Source: Candidatus Omnitrophota bacterium
Lineage (GTDB): Bacteria > Omnitrophota > Gorgyraeia > Zapsychrales > Fredricksoniimonadaceae
Direction of reading: 5' to 3'
Assembly (NCBI GenBank): GCA_013285735.1
Contig: JABDGZ010000019.1
Location: forward strand, 1 to 32,498
Length of the DNA stretch: 32,498 nt
Numbering within the stretch: position 1 is the stretch's first letter; each line of letters opens with the position of its first letter. A program made the position numbers and the translations under genes. Shown here in pieces: positions 1 through 6,892 of this stretch. Under the pieces are notes generated by a model. That model made no database searches. It was not told the DNA's origin and worked only from the letters and a program-made list of their open reading frames with translations.

Positions 1-144
1 ATCAATCGTTTGGGTCGCCTTCTTTATTTCTGAAATGACGGCTTGCTGGCAGCCCCCGTTAGGTGAAAAATAAACCTTTATACCTTGCGCCCAACAAGGA
101 AAAATCATCAGATAAAACATAAATAATAGAAGCATTTTTTTCAT
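1..144 (-). CDS. Phospholipase D-like secreted nuclease/phospholipase, N-terminal part
   Basis: This is the first 48 codons of a minus-strand gene that leaves the window at base 1. The start is ATG at 144..142. The translation begins MKKMLLLFMFYLMIFPCWAQ, a lysine-rich N-terminus and hydrophobic core ending in a plausible signal peptidase I site (CWA-Q). It continues with GIKVYFSPNGGCQQAVISEI, which resembles the mature N-terminus of the small Nuc/PLD family of endonucleases and phospholipases (xVYFSPxGGCxxAI, first strand and helix). The catalytic HxK motifs would lie outside the window. The family cleaves phosphodiester bonds of nucleic acids or phospholipids, and the signal peptide puts this one in the periplasm or outside the cell. 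A good promoter lies immediately upstream. The call rests on a short segment. Confidence 0.68.
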   Translation of the reverse strand, partial: MKKMLLLFMFYLMIFPCWAQGIKVYFSPNGGCQQAVISEIKKATQTID

Positions 145-152
145 CAAAAATG

Positions 153-180
153 ATTATACCAAGTATTGATATTTAATCAA
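153..180 (-). promoter_or_regulatory. Sigma70-type promoter for the PLD-like gene
   Basis: On the minus strand there is TTGATT (180..175), a 16-base spacer and TATAAT (158..153), preceded by TGG, an extended -10. Only 8 bases separate the -10 box from the ATG at 144, so transcription would start at or within a base or two of the start codon. No Shine-Dalgarno sequence fits between them. Confidence 0.6.
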
Positions 181-258
181 TATAATATTGTTTAATAATC
201 ATAACAAGTAAATAAAATTTTCCTTTTCAAAATGCGGAATTAAGGTTAAAGTTACTCT

Positions 259-1746
259 ATGAAAAAAATCAATAAAAACAAACGGGTTCTTTTTTTGGCA
301 TCCTTTGAAGACGCATCCATCCTGCGCAAATTCACCATTCTTTTTCTGATCACCTCGATTATCCCCATGACGCTTCTTTATTATATCTACCTTCAAACCA
401 CTCAACATGGTCACATTAATATCTCTACCATCAACTATACCTATGTCATGATCCTAATGGTTTTAGGTGTTTTTATTGGATTTATTAGTATTCGCTCTTT
501 GCTTGTTAAAGTCATTGATATCTCCAAGCAAAACAGCAAAGCCCTGGAAGGTTTATTAAGCCCTGAGACTGTTGAAGAACTCAATCAAGGAGAAAACGAA
601 ATCGTTGTTTTAAGCCGTTCTTTTTCTGCCGTGACCCAACGGTTGGAAGAAAATGTCCGAAGCCTTGAGCTAGCTAAAAAAACACTGCATACAGTCATGT
701 CCAAGGTTGGCCATGGTATTTCCAACATGGAAAACATCGATACCTTCCTTGAATTGATCCTGGAAACACTCACCAATGCTTTATCTGGCCAAGTTGGCAC
801 CTTATTGCTATTAAATGACAAAAAAACAGAATTAATCGTCAGCAACGTATTTGGCGCTAATTACGATCCTAAAAAAAAGTTACATATCAAACTATTTGAC
901 GGCTCACCTTTAGCCAAGGTTTTATCAGAGAAACATCCATCGAGCGTATCTGGTGTTTTTCTGCAGAACGACAATAATCCATTATTTAAAGAATTTTTCG
1001 GTGAGACCTTGCTTTGCGCGCCCTTAGTTTACCACGAACGTGTCAGCGGTATTATGACTGTCAGCAAACCCGATGGACAAAAGGAAAACTTTTCAGAAGA
1101 AGACCTGGAATTAGTTTTCAATCTCGCCTCCCAAACAGCCATTGCCATTGAAAATTCCAAACTTAACCATGATATTGAAAAAACCTATTTTGAAACTATC
1201 TCTGCGCTGGCCCTCGCCGTTGATGCCAAGGACCAATATTCACGCGGGCATCTTGACCGCGTGGCCAATCATGCATTAATGATCGGCAAAAGCTTGGGAC
1301 TTGACGACGAAGATCTCAATACTTTAAGGGATGCCGCACGCCTGCACGATCTGGGAAAAATAGGCATACCTGATCAGGTCTTGAAAAAAGACAGCGGCTT
1401 GAGCGATGAAGAATGGGTCATTATGCGCCGTCATCCGGAAATTGGAGAATGCATTATCAGGCCGGTACGCTCGCTACAGCATTTGTGTGATATTATACGC
1501 CACCACCATGAAAAACTTGATGGCTCAGGTTATCCGGATGGGCTTAAAGGAGATGAAATATCTCCTCTCGTACGTATCTTAAGTGTGGCGGATGTTTATG
1601 ATGCCTTGACCACTGAGCGTCCCTACCGTCCCAAAAAATCAAAGCAAGAAGCCATCAAGATCCTACATTCCATGCAAAATCATCTCGACCAAGATATTGT
1701 TAATATATTTATAGAAGGCTTAGAGGCTGAAGAAGAACTTACTTAA
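259..1746 (+). CDS. Membrane GAF/HD-GYP protein, probable cyclic-di-GMP phosphodiesterase
   Basis: The protein has 495 residues. Two hydrophobic segments (about 25-45 and 60-83) anchor it in the inner membrane with a short periplasmic loop. A HAMP-like or linker helix follows (about 84-145), then a GAF domain (about 160-300) and a C-terminal HD-GYP domain (about 313-490). The HD-GYP signature is intact: H363-D364 in RLHDLGKIGIPD, HPEIGE at 392-397, HHHEKLDGSGYPDG at 415-428, and ADVYDALTTERPYRP. Such domains hydrolyse c-di-GMP to pGpG or GMP, so this is probably a sensor that lowers c-di-GMP in response to a ligand on the GAF domain or a periplasmic cue. There is no REC domain and no GGDEF partner in the window. 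A weak AAGG lies at 242-245, rather far from the ATG. The 3' end overlaps the convergent gene by 8 bases. Confidence 0.9.
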   Translation: MKKINKNKRVLFLASFEDASILRKFTILFLITSIIPMTLLYYIYLQTTQHGHINISTINYTYVMILMVLGVFIGFISIRSLLVKVIDISKQNSKALEGLLSPETVEELNQGENEIVVLSRSFSAVTQRLEENVRSLELAKKTLHTVMSKVGHGISNMENIDTFLELILETLTNALSGQVGTLLLLNDKKTELIVSNVFGANYDPKKKLHIKLFDGSPLAKVLSEKHPSSVSGVFLQNDNNPLFKEFFGETLLCAPLVYHERVSGIMTVSKPDGQKENFSEEDLELVFNLASQTAIAIENSKLNHDIEKTYFETISALALAVDAKDQYSRGHLDRVANHALMIGKSLGLDDEDLNTLRDAARLHDLGKIGIPDQVLKKDSGLSDEEWVIMRRHPEIGECIIRPVRSLQHLCDIIRHHHEKLDGSGYPDGLKGDEISPLVRILSVADVYDALTTERPYRPKKSKQEAIKILHSMQNHLDQDIVNIFIEGLEAEEELT

Positions 1747-2242
1747 ATTTTAAGGTTGCCACCGCATCATCCATCACTGAACGCAGCTTATCGTCCCCAC
1801 TTCCATACGTAATTGTAACGGCATAGTCTTTATTAAAAAAAGAAATATACGTTACATTAATAGGACTTTGGGGGGCTGGTTTAAAATCCAATTGGGTGGC
1901 ATATATGCCATCTAATTTTATCTCTTTATTATCAATCAAAACACCGTTATGCGCTTCGATCCCTTCCTTGATCATCTTGTCATTACTCGCCCTCAGGGTC
2001 TTTTTGATGTCTGCTGGGGTAAGCTTGACGCTAGGCATTAATTGAATATCCATGGCAACTGTTGTGCCATCAGGATAGGCAATAACAATTTCTTCTGGAT
2101 ATTCCACCCAATGCCATTGCTCCGGGACATCCATGCTAAATAATCCATTTCTTTGGGTATGTTCTAAAGCAAAAACCGGCTTAAGTCCGCTTGCCAAGAA
2201 TATTAGATTAATGATGCAAATAATTAGAATTTTGATTTTCAT
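1739..2242 (-). CDS. Exported PsbP/DcrB-like small protein
   Basis: The protein has 167 residues. An N-terminal signal peptide (MKIKILIICIINLIFLASG, cleavage likely near VFA-LE) is followed by a compact domain. The pattern NGLFSMDVPEQWHWVEYPEE, then a middle lysine-rich helix and a closing AVTITYGSGDD...MDDAVATLKF, resembles the PsbP/MOG1/DcrB fold in which small secreted proteins start with a 'F-S-x-x-x-P-x-x-W' strand. The exact family and function are not known. It is the last gene of the six-gene minus operon starting at 4961. It begins 11 bases after the preceding stop, with an AAGGA ribosome binding site lying within that gap. The 3' end overlaps the convergent HD-GYP gene by 8 bases. 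Export is well supported; the fold is inference. Confidence 0.65.
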   Translation of the reverse strand: MKIKILIICIINLIFLASGLKPVFALEHTQRNGLFSMDVPEQWHWVEYPEEIVIAYPDGTTVAMDIQLMPSVKLTPADIKKTLRASNDKMIKEGIEAHNGVLIDNKEIKLDGIYATQLDFKPAPQSPINVTYISFFNKDYAVTITYGSGDDKLRSVMDDAVATLKFK

Positions 2243-2253
2243 TTTATATATCC

Positions 2254-3030
2254 TTATTTTTTATGGGAAACTTCCTGGCAAGCCGCAGGATCTCCCTTTT
2301 TTTGTCCGAATAATTTACTCGCTTCTTTAAACTCTTTCTTAAATCCCCATTTTCTAATCAAAGCATTGGCTGCCCTTTCGGCATCACAGTTCACATTACC
2401 CTTTCTAATAGAATCCAGCACACGATGCGCTATTTCATGGGCAACAACACCCTCGATTGGGCCTGGAGTCTTGGCTAACCCTAAGCTCATGCCGAGTTTT
2501 ATTAAAGTAAAGCCCTCTTTACAGCAAGGCGAGTCACCCGCGTTGACAATAAACTCCGAGGAACTGGCAAAACGGGCTGTTCCTTCAGTATAGAATTCCG
2601 TAAAAAGAATAGGCCTCTGACGATTGGTAACATTAAGAAAGTCTTTATAGGGCATCCGTCGTAAAACATCTTTAATAGCCTGATAAATTAACGAAGGATC
2701 TTGATAAAAACAAAACTCATCTAAATATTCTTTAATGACCTCAGCACGGTCATTGAGCTTCCATTGAATTAATTTATCATTCTCAAAATAAAAAGTGACC
2801 ACTTCATGAAAGGGGTCATTTAATGGCTCATTATACGTTAACCAATCATTCACGCCTGTATGCCTAAAATCACGCCATTGATTTTGAGGATAAATTTTAA
2901 GAAAATCATTCTCTGGCATACCAACAAAAACACCGTGGATACCAACTTCATCTTTGGCAGAAGCCAGCGCAAAGGAACTGGACAATAGGAGCATTCCAAC
3001 AAATAACAAGTAATTATTGCGCAATTTCAA
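2254..3030 (-). CDS. Exported HExxH zinc-metalloprotease-like protein
   Basis: The protein has about 258 residues and starts at a TTG codon. The first codon (3030) and a second in-frame TTG six bases later (3024) both follow a TAGGA box; the second has better spacing. A signal peptide follows (YLLFVGMLLLSSSFALASA). The diagnostic part is GVVAHEIAHRVLDSIRKG, a HEIAH zinc motif at about residues 199-203, followed about 20 residues later by CDAERAANALIRKWGF. A DAExxA(N/D) segment after HExxH is the usual third zinc ligand of M48-like and related gluzincins. Four other cysteines (SPCCKEG and others) suggest disulphides in the periplasm. The first half (res 30-140) is not recognised. It is translationally coupled, overlapping the upstream gene by 17 bases. 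It could act in envelope protein quality control; the substrate is unknown. Confidence 0.7.
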   Translation of the reverse strand: MKLRNNYLLFVGMLLLSSSFALASAKDEVGIHGVFVGMPENDFLKIYPQNQWRDFRHTGVNDWLTYNEPLNDPFHEVVTFYFENDKLIQWKLNDRAEVIKEYLDEFCFYQDPSLIYQAIKDVLRRMPYKDFLNVTNRQRPILFTEFYTEGTARFASSSEFIVNAGDSPCCKEGFTLIKLGMSLGLAKTPGPIEGVVAHEIAHRVLDSIRKGNVNCDAERAANALIRKWGFKKEFKEASKLFGQKKGDPAACQEVSHKK

Positions 3031-3403
3031 TTGTCCTATTCAAGTCTCTCTCCATTTTTCTCAAAGCTTGGGCAATTAACGGATAGGTCGGCTTGATCTC
3101 GAAGGCCGCTGCTTTTAAAAGTTTTATCTGAAGCTGTATTTGTATTTTTTCTTTATCCGTGACGGGAGCTGGAAGAACATCCTTATTAGCATTTTTATAC
3201 TCCCAATCCTTTTCCATCTCATCGGCAAATTGGGTCAAACTTTTTGAAAGACCAGGATTACTGTCCTCAAGAGCTGCTGCCGAATCATTTAAAAGGATGA
3301 TCTGATCTTGCTCATCGCTTTCTTTAGCTTGCGACACGCCAGGATTAAAAATAATAGCAAAGACAAGAGCAAACGTCAGCAATGTTTTTTTCAAAAGATC
3401 CAT
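3014..3403 (-). CDS. Small exported helical protein of unknown function
   Basis: The open frame extends to 3499, but the ATG at 3403 is preferred. It gives a clean signal peptide (MDLLKKTLLTFALVFAIIF, cleavage near SQA-KE), and it sits 4 bases after the preceding stop. The upstream extension would overlap the ParB-like gene by 90 bases. The 129-residue product is charged and alpha-helical after cleavage. It seems to contain two copies of a short helical unit: AAALEDSNPGLSKSLTQFADEM and, about 55 residues later, AAAFEIKPTYPLIAQALRKM (first copy split here: AAALEDSNPG / LSKSLTQFADEM). This could be a helical hairpin repeat that binds another envelope protein. I do not recognise the family. No clear ribosome binding site is seen, so it is probably coupled to the gene before it. 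Confidence 0.6.
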   Translation of the reverse strand: MDLLKKTLLTFALVFAIIFNPGVSQAKESDEQDQIILLNDSAAALEDSNPGLSKSLTQFADEMEKDWEYKNANKDVLPAPVTDKEKIQIQLQIKLLKAAAFEIKPTYPLIAQALRKMERDLNRTIEIAQ

Positions 3404-3407
3404 CACA

Positions 3408-3785
3408 TTATACAATCTGACAAGGGATAACAGCGTCTTCATCATAATAATAAACCGCGCACATGCGATGATACCCATCCGCGATAACGACTCGCCCATT
3501 TTGACTGTCCCTGACTAAAAGAATGGGAGACAGTTTCTCTTTTGACAATATTTTCTTCTTATCATTAAATACATGGGAATTAACAATGCCTAATAAAGGT
3601 AAGGCTGAAGCCCGAAAAATATCCTTGGCCTTAAACTCTCGTACCGGGGCACGTTTTAATTTATTGACTATCACGGCAGTTGATTTCTTATCGTGCAATA
3701 AACCAAGATAGGACATGGCTGCTGCATAGTCTTGGGTCTCTGGCTTACTCAACCACGTTATCGGAATTTTTCTAATCATATTCAT
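3408..3785 (-). CDS. ParB/sulfiredoxin-fold-like cytoplasmic protein
   Basis: The 125-residue product lacks a signal peptide, unlike the rest of its operon. The C-terminal half reads LSPILLVRDSQNGRVVIADGYHRMCAVYY, then a short acidic turn and IPCQIV. This is the ParB/Srx-type core: 'P-I-x-V' strand, then 'I-x-D-G-x-H-R', then a helix. Similar stand-alone proteins of about 125 residues starting RKIPI-W-S-x-P are common but uncharacterised. Related folds bind DNA or hydrolyse ATP/CTP; nothing here identifies a substrate. The start codon overlaps the upstream stop as ATGA (3785..3782), so it is translated by coupling with the DUF6515-like gene. The next gene begins 4 bases after its stop. A cytoplasmic protein in an operon of exported ones is odd. 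Confidence 0.6.
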   Translation of the reverse strand: MNMIRKIPITWLSKPETQDYAAAMSYLGLLHDKKSTAVIVNKLKRAPVREFKAKDIFRASALPLLGIVNSHVFNDKKKILSKEKLSPILLVRDSQNGRVVIADGYHRMCAVYYYDEDAVIPCQIV

Positions 3786-4474
3786 GAAGCATCTGAATCA
3801 GATTGCACAGGAGCAATGACCTGATACCCTTGGGCTACCTGAACATAAAAAACACCTTTATACCGGTAAAAAACCTGACCATTAGCCTCAATTTGATGGG
3901 CCTGGGCAACAAAGAGATTGACAACTATTCCGATGGGTGGCTCAACAGCGACATACTGACCTCCATCATCTTGTACATAAAATGTCCCCTGATCATAAAA
4001 ATATGTTTGCCCATTATACAAAACGGCAACAACGTCCGCAGAAAGTTCCACTGTTGAAGCGATATTAACATAGGGATAAAAATGGTACTGATTATCATAA
4101 AAATTATAACGCGGCTGCCAATGATTATGGTGCTGACGATTAAACAGCCGATTATTTTGAACGGGTACCGCTTCAGGGGTGGCATAAACATATGGTTGCT
4201 GTTCCCGATGAAAAGACTGAGACACATGATTCTGTACTGTTGGCTGTTGCCTATCTACAAATTGCTGTGGAGCTTGCCTGCGGACTTGGGTCTGCGGTCT
4301 GCTTTGGACCTGTGGCCTAGCTTGACTGTTGCGGGCAAGCGGAGCAGGTCGCGGGGCAGAAGCTTGCCTGGCTGCAGGTGCATGCTGCCCTTTATCCTCA
4401 GGACCTTTTGTCTGAGCGGTAAAAACCATGACGGCACAAATAACAAATAAAATACTTTTTACCTTCTTAAGCAT
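3782..4474 (-). CDS. DUF6515-like exported protein with Pro/Gln/Arg-rich linker
   Basis: The protein has 230 residues. The start ATG at 4474 has a strong GGAGG about 8 bases upstream. A signal peptide (MLKKVKSILFVICAVMVFTA) is followed by a low-complexity Pro/Gln/Arg/Ala region (about 25-105) and a His/Tyr/Asn-rich stretch (110-135). Two copies of an aromatic beta unit come next: YNGQTYFYDQGTFYV with YVAVEPPIG (about 153-182), and ANGQVFYRYKGVFYV with YQVIAPV (about 197-223). The repeated 'G-x-x-Y-Y-x-x-G-x-F-Y' unit is the mark of the DUF6515 family of periplasmic or cell-surface proteins. The linker may let the beta modules reach or cross the peptidoglycan; that is inference. It is the second gene of the operon, 28 bases after the preceding stop, and overlaps the next gene by 4 bases. 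Confidence 0.75.
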   Translation of the reverse strand: MLKKVKSILFVICAVMVFTAQTKGPEDKGQHAPAARQASAPRPAPLARNSQARPQVQSRPQTQVRRQAPQQFVDRQQPTVQNHVSQSFHREQQPYVYATPEAVPVQNNRLFNRQHHNHWQPRYNFYDNQYHFYPYVNIASTVELSADVVAVLYNGQTYFYDQGTFYVQDDGGQYVAVEPPIGIVVNLFVAQAHQIEANGQVFYRYKGVFYVQVAQGYQVIAPVQSDSDAS

Positions 4475-4502
4475 CCTTTATTCCTCCATACTAATTAAAG
4501 AA

Positions 4503-4961
4503 TCACTGCAATGAATAAAGAAACCCCGACTGATTAAAAACAGCAACAGGTAAATATTCTTTTAATTTTTGACGGATAAGCCTATTTAATTCAGATGTAC
4601 TGCCAGGGGCACCTTGACTGCCGCCAAATTGAAGATACGCCATATTAAGACATATCATGCTGTACAACCATTCCTTCTTTTTAGGATCTTGAACATTAAC
4701 TTCCCTGACGATATCCGCGTAGGCCTTAGCCATGGCTTCTCTCATTTGTAAACTGATCTGCGGGTGGCGTGTTTTTTCTAATTCATGGACAGTCGCCCAT
4801 AACGATTTTTTATCAACACCTTGTAAAAGTTCTTCTACCACCCTGACGCGTTCAATTTCCTGCGGCGTCAAATGCTTCAAGGTAGGACTGACTTGCGCAT
4901 ACGCAGAGGCGGTCAAGAATGTAAAAATGATCAAAAAATAAAATCGACTTTTCAATAGCAT
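4503..4961 (-). CDS. Exported protein of unknown function, first gene of the minus operon
   Basis: The frame opens with a TTG at 4964, immediately followed by ATG at 4961. The ATG is chosen, with AAAGGG 11 bases upstream. The product has 152 residues. A signal peptide (MLLKSRFYFLIIFTFLTASA, cleavage at AYA-QV) is followed by a charged, helical mature part. Its recognisable segments are LTPQEIERVRVVEELLQGV, MREAMAKAYADIVREV and LNRLIRQKLKEYLPVAVF. No known domain is recognised. The protein is small and lacks cysteines in the catalytic sense, so a structural or chaperone-like periplasmic role is possible but unsupported. A TATAAT box at 5008..5003 probably starts the transcript that runs through the five following genes. 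Confidence 0.65.
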   Translation of the reverse strand: MLLKSRFYFLIIFTFLTASAYAQVSPTLKHLTPQEIERVRVVEELLQGVDKKSLWATVHELEKTRHPQISLQMREAMAKAYADIVREVNVQDPKKKEWLYSMICLNMAYLQFGGSQGAPGSTSELNRLIRQKLKEYLPVAVFNQSGFLYSLQ

Positions 4962-5002
4962 CAAACGACCAACCCTTTCTAAACCAACTTAAATATTCAT
5001 TT

Positions 5003-5030
5003 ATTATATTGTACTTTTCATTAATTGAAA
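5003..5030 (-). promoter_or_regulatory. Probable promoter of the six-gene exported-protein operon
   Basis: On the minus strand TATAAT lies at 5008..5003, 41 bases before the ATG at 4961. The matching -35 position (5030..5025) reads TTTCAA, a weak match. The same six bases on the other strand (TTGAAA) form the -35 of the recQ promoter, so the two divergent promoters overlap and may compete. Confidence 0.45.
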
Positions 5031-5053
5031 TAGTTATTGTTACATCCTATAAT
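5025..5053 (+). promoter_or_regulatory. Sigma70-type promoter of recQ
   Basis: TTGAAA (5025-5030), a 17-base spacer and TATAAT (5048-5053) make a near-consensus promoter. The -10 box ends 9 bases before ATG 5063, so the transcript would begin at or just before the start codon. This also decides the recQ start: the longer frame from 5009 would begin upstream of the promoter. Confidence 0.65.
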
Positions 5054-5062
5054 AGCGTTCCT

Positions 5063-6838
5063 ATGAAATTGAATATCCTACGATCTGTTTTCGGCTATGA
5101 TTCTTTTAGGCCCTTGCAAGAAACCTGTATCCAATCTGTCCTGGATAAAAAAGACACCTTGCTTATCATGCCCACCGGCGGCGGAAAATCTATTTGTTAT
5201 CAAATCCCGGCGCTGATGCTTCCGGGCTTAACAGTGGTCATTTCCCCTTTGATCTCCCTGATGAAAGACCAGACGAGCCAGCTCAAAAGTTTGGGCGTTG
5301 AGGCTGAAGTTTTAAACAGTTCCCTGACCTGGGATGAGTATGTCATCAACAAGGCCAAGGTCGCTTCAGGAAAAACCAAGCTTCTTTTTTTATCGCCTGA
5401 AACATTGTTTAAAGAAGAAACCCTCGATATGCTCAATGCCTGCCGTGTGGATTGCATCACCATTGATGAGGCGCATTGCATTTCCGAATGGGGTCATGAT
5501 TTTCGTCCTGAATACCGCAGGATCAAGGATTTACGACAACTGTTTCCTAACGCTGTTTTCTTGGCTGTAACGGCCACCGCGACCCTGCGCGTACGTCAAG
5601 ATATCATGACTAATTTGGCTTTAAGAAATCCGCGTGAGTTGATTGCCAGCTTTAACCGTGATAACTTATTCTATGAAGTTATCCCCAAAGGACGCCCTAC
5701 GGACCAAACGATCGATTATATTAATAAATTCAAAAACCAAAGCGGAATCATTTATTGCTTTTCACGCAAGCAGGTTGATACCTTAGCTAATGATCTCAAT
5801 TACTTCGGCTTTAAAGCCCTGCCCTACCATGCAGGCCTGCCTGATGATGTCCGTCATAAAAACCAGGAATTATTTATCCGGGATGATGTGCCCATCATGG
5901 TGGCTACCATTGCCTTTGGCATGGGGATCAATAAACCTAATGTGCGTTTTGTCATCCATTATGATCTTCCTAAAAATATCGAATCTTACTATCAGGAAAC
6001 CGGACGTGCTGGCCGCGATGGCCTGCCTTCGCAATGCCTCTTGCTATTTAGTACCGGGGATGCGACCAAAATTAAATATTTTATTGATCAGAAAGAAGAC
6101 GCAACCCAAAAACGGGTCGCGCAAAACCATTTAAATACCATCATTGCCTACGCCCAAACCCGCCAATGCCGGCGCATACCGTTGATCACTTATTTTGGAG
6201 AGAATTATGGAGTAGAAAACTGCGGCTTATGTGACAATTGCGTTAAACCCCCAGAAGCAACGGTGAATTTGACCATACAGGCCATCAAATTCATGCAATG
6301 CGTCTCAGAAACGGAAGAACGTTTTGGGGCATCACACATTATTAATGTCCTGCGCGGTTCTGAAGCGGAAAAAATATTAAACTATAATCATCATCACTGT
6401 AAGACCTTTGGAGCAGGACGCGACTGGTCCATCAAGCAGTGGCAGCATTTTGTAGGGCAATTGCTTTCCCAAAATCTTCTTAATAAAAATGATGATTACG
6501 GGGTCTTAAGCCTTTCGCAAGGTTCTTATGAACTCTTAAGTGGCAAGCGCCATTTTCAAGGTTACCTGCCTCAAGAAGATATAGCACCTGCCAAAACTAT
6601 CAGGACCAAACAAAGTGAGGCTTACGATACGACTTTGTTTGAAAAATTACGCTCTAAACGCAAAGAACTCGCTGATAAAAATGGCGTCCCACCGTACATC
6701 ATTTTTTCTGATAAATCCTTAATAGATATGTGCTATCGCAAGCCCCGGACAAAAGCAGAATTCTCAGAAGTATTTGGTGTGGGAGAACAAAAACTCGAGA
6801 AATTCAGCGCTGTATTTATCCGCGTCATTAATAGTTAA
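5063..6838 (+). CDS. recQ: ATP-dependent DNA helicase RecQ
   Basis: The protein has 591 residues from ATG 5063, close to the 609 of E. coli RecQ. The longer frame from 5009 is rejected because the promoter lies inside it and homology begins at MKLNILRSVFGYDSFRPLQE. Superfamily 2 motifs are intact: Walker A MPTGGGKS (36-43), DEAH at 135-138 followed by CISEWGHDFRPEY, AVTATAT, and QETGRAGRDG (311-320) as motif VI. The RecQ zinc site has four cysteines (C369, C387, C390, C393). A winged-helix RQC region follows, and an HRDC domain (about 520-591: SKRKELADKNGVPPYIIFSD) ends the protein. RecQ unwinds DNA 3'-5' at gaps and stalled forks for recombinational repair. The gene stands alone; the GspA-like gene 54 bases downstream has its own promoter. 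The identification is secure. Confidence 0.97.
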   Translation: MKLNILRSVFGYDSFRPLQETCIQSVLDKKDTLLIMPTGGGKSICYQIPALMLPGLTVVISPLISLMKDQTSQLKSLGVEAEVLNSSLTWDEYVINKAKVASGKTKLLFLSPETLFKEETLDMLNACRVDCITIDEAHCISEWGHDFRPEYRRIKDLRQLFPNAVFLAVTATATLRVRQDIMTNLALRNPRELIASFNRDNLFYEVIPKGRPTDQTIDYINKFKNQSGIIYCFSRKQVDTLANDLNYFGFKALPYHAGLPDDVRHKNQELFIRDDVPIMVATIAFGMGINKPNVRFVIHYDLPKNIESYYQETGRAGRDGLPSQCLLLFSTGDATKIKYFIDQKEDATQKRVAQNHLNTIIAYAQTRQCRRIPLITYFGENYGVENCGLCDNCVKPPEATVNLTIQAIKFMQCVSETEERFGASHIINVLRGSEAEKILNYNHHHCKTFGAGRDWSIKQWQHFVGQLLSQNLLNKNDDYGVLSLSQGSYELLSGKRHFQGYLPQEDIAPAKTIRTKQSEAYDTTLFEKLRSKRKELADKNGVPPYIIFSDKSLIDMCYRKPRTKAEFSEVFGVGEQKLEKFSAVFIRVINS

Positions 6839-6857
6839 GAGTTTTTTCAAACAGGAC

Positions 6858-6884
6858 TTGATTATCTCAATTCTGTGATATAAT
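6858..6884 (+). promoter_or_regulatory. Promoter of the GspA/GspB-like pair
   Basis: TATAAT at 6879-6884 is preceded by TGA, a TGn extended -10. TTGATT at 6858-6863 gives a short 15-base spacer. Eight bases separate the -10 from ATG 6893. No usable Shine-Dalgarno sequence is present (an AGG lies only 2 bases from the ATG). The expected mRNA is leaderless or nearly so. Confidence 0.55.
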
Positions 6885-6892
6885 TCTAGGTA

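Noticed and set aside
181-186. TATAAT as promoter of the HD-GYP gene
   Set aside because: No -35 sequence lies at the right distance and it is within the divergent promoter; left unassigned.
3404-3499. Extension of the small helical exported protein to 3499
   Set aside because: It would bury the signal peptide in the middle of the protein and overlap the ParB-like gene. The TATAAT 3 bases before ATG 3403 is too close to serve as its promoter.
4082-4450. 122-codon plus-strand frame opposite the DUF6515-like gene
   Set aside because: It is a mirror of the repetitive Pro/Gln coding region; the minus strand has a signal peptide, ribosome site and repeat structure.
5009-5062. Longer recQ reading frame beginning at 5009
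   Set aside because: The promoter (5025-5053) lies inside the extension and RecQ homology starts at the ATG at 5063.
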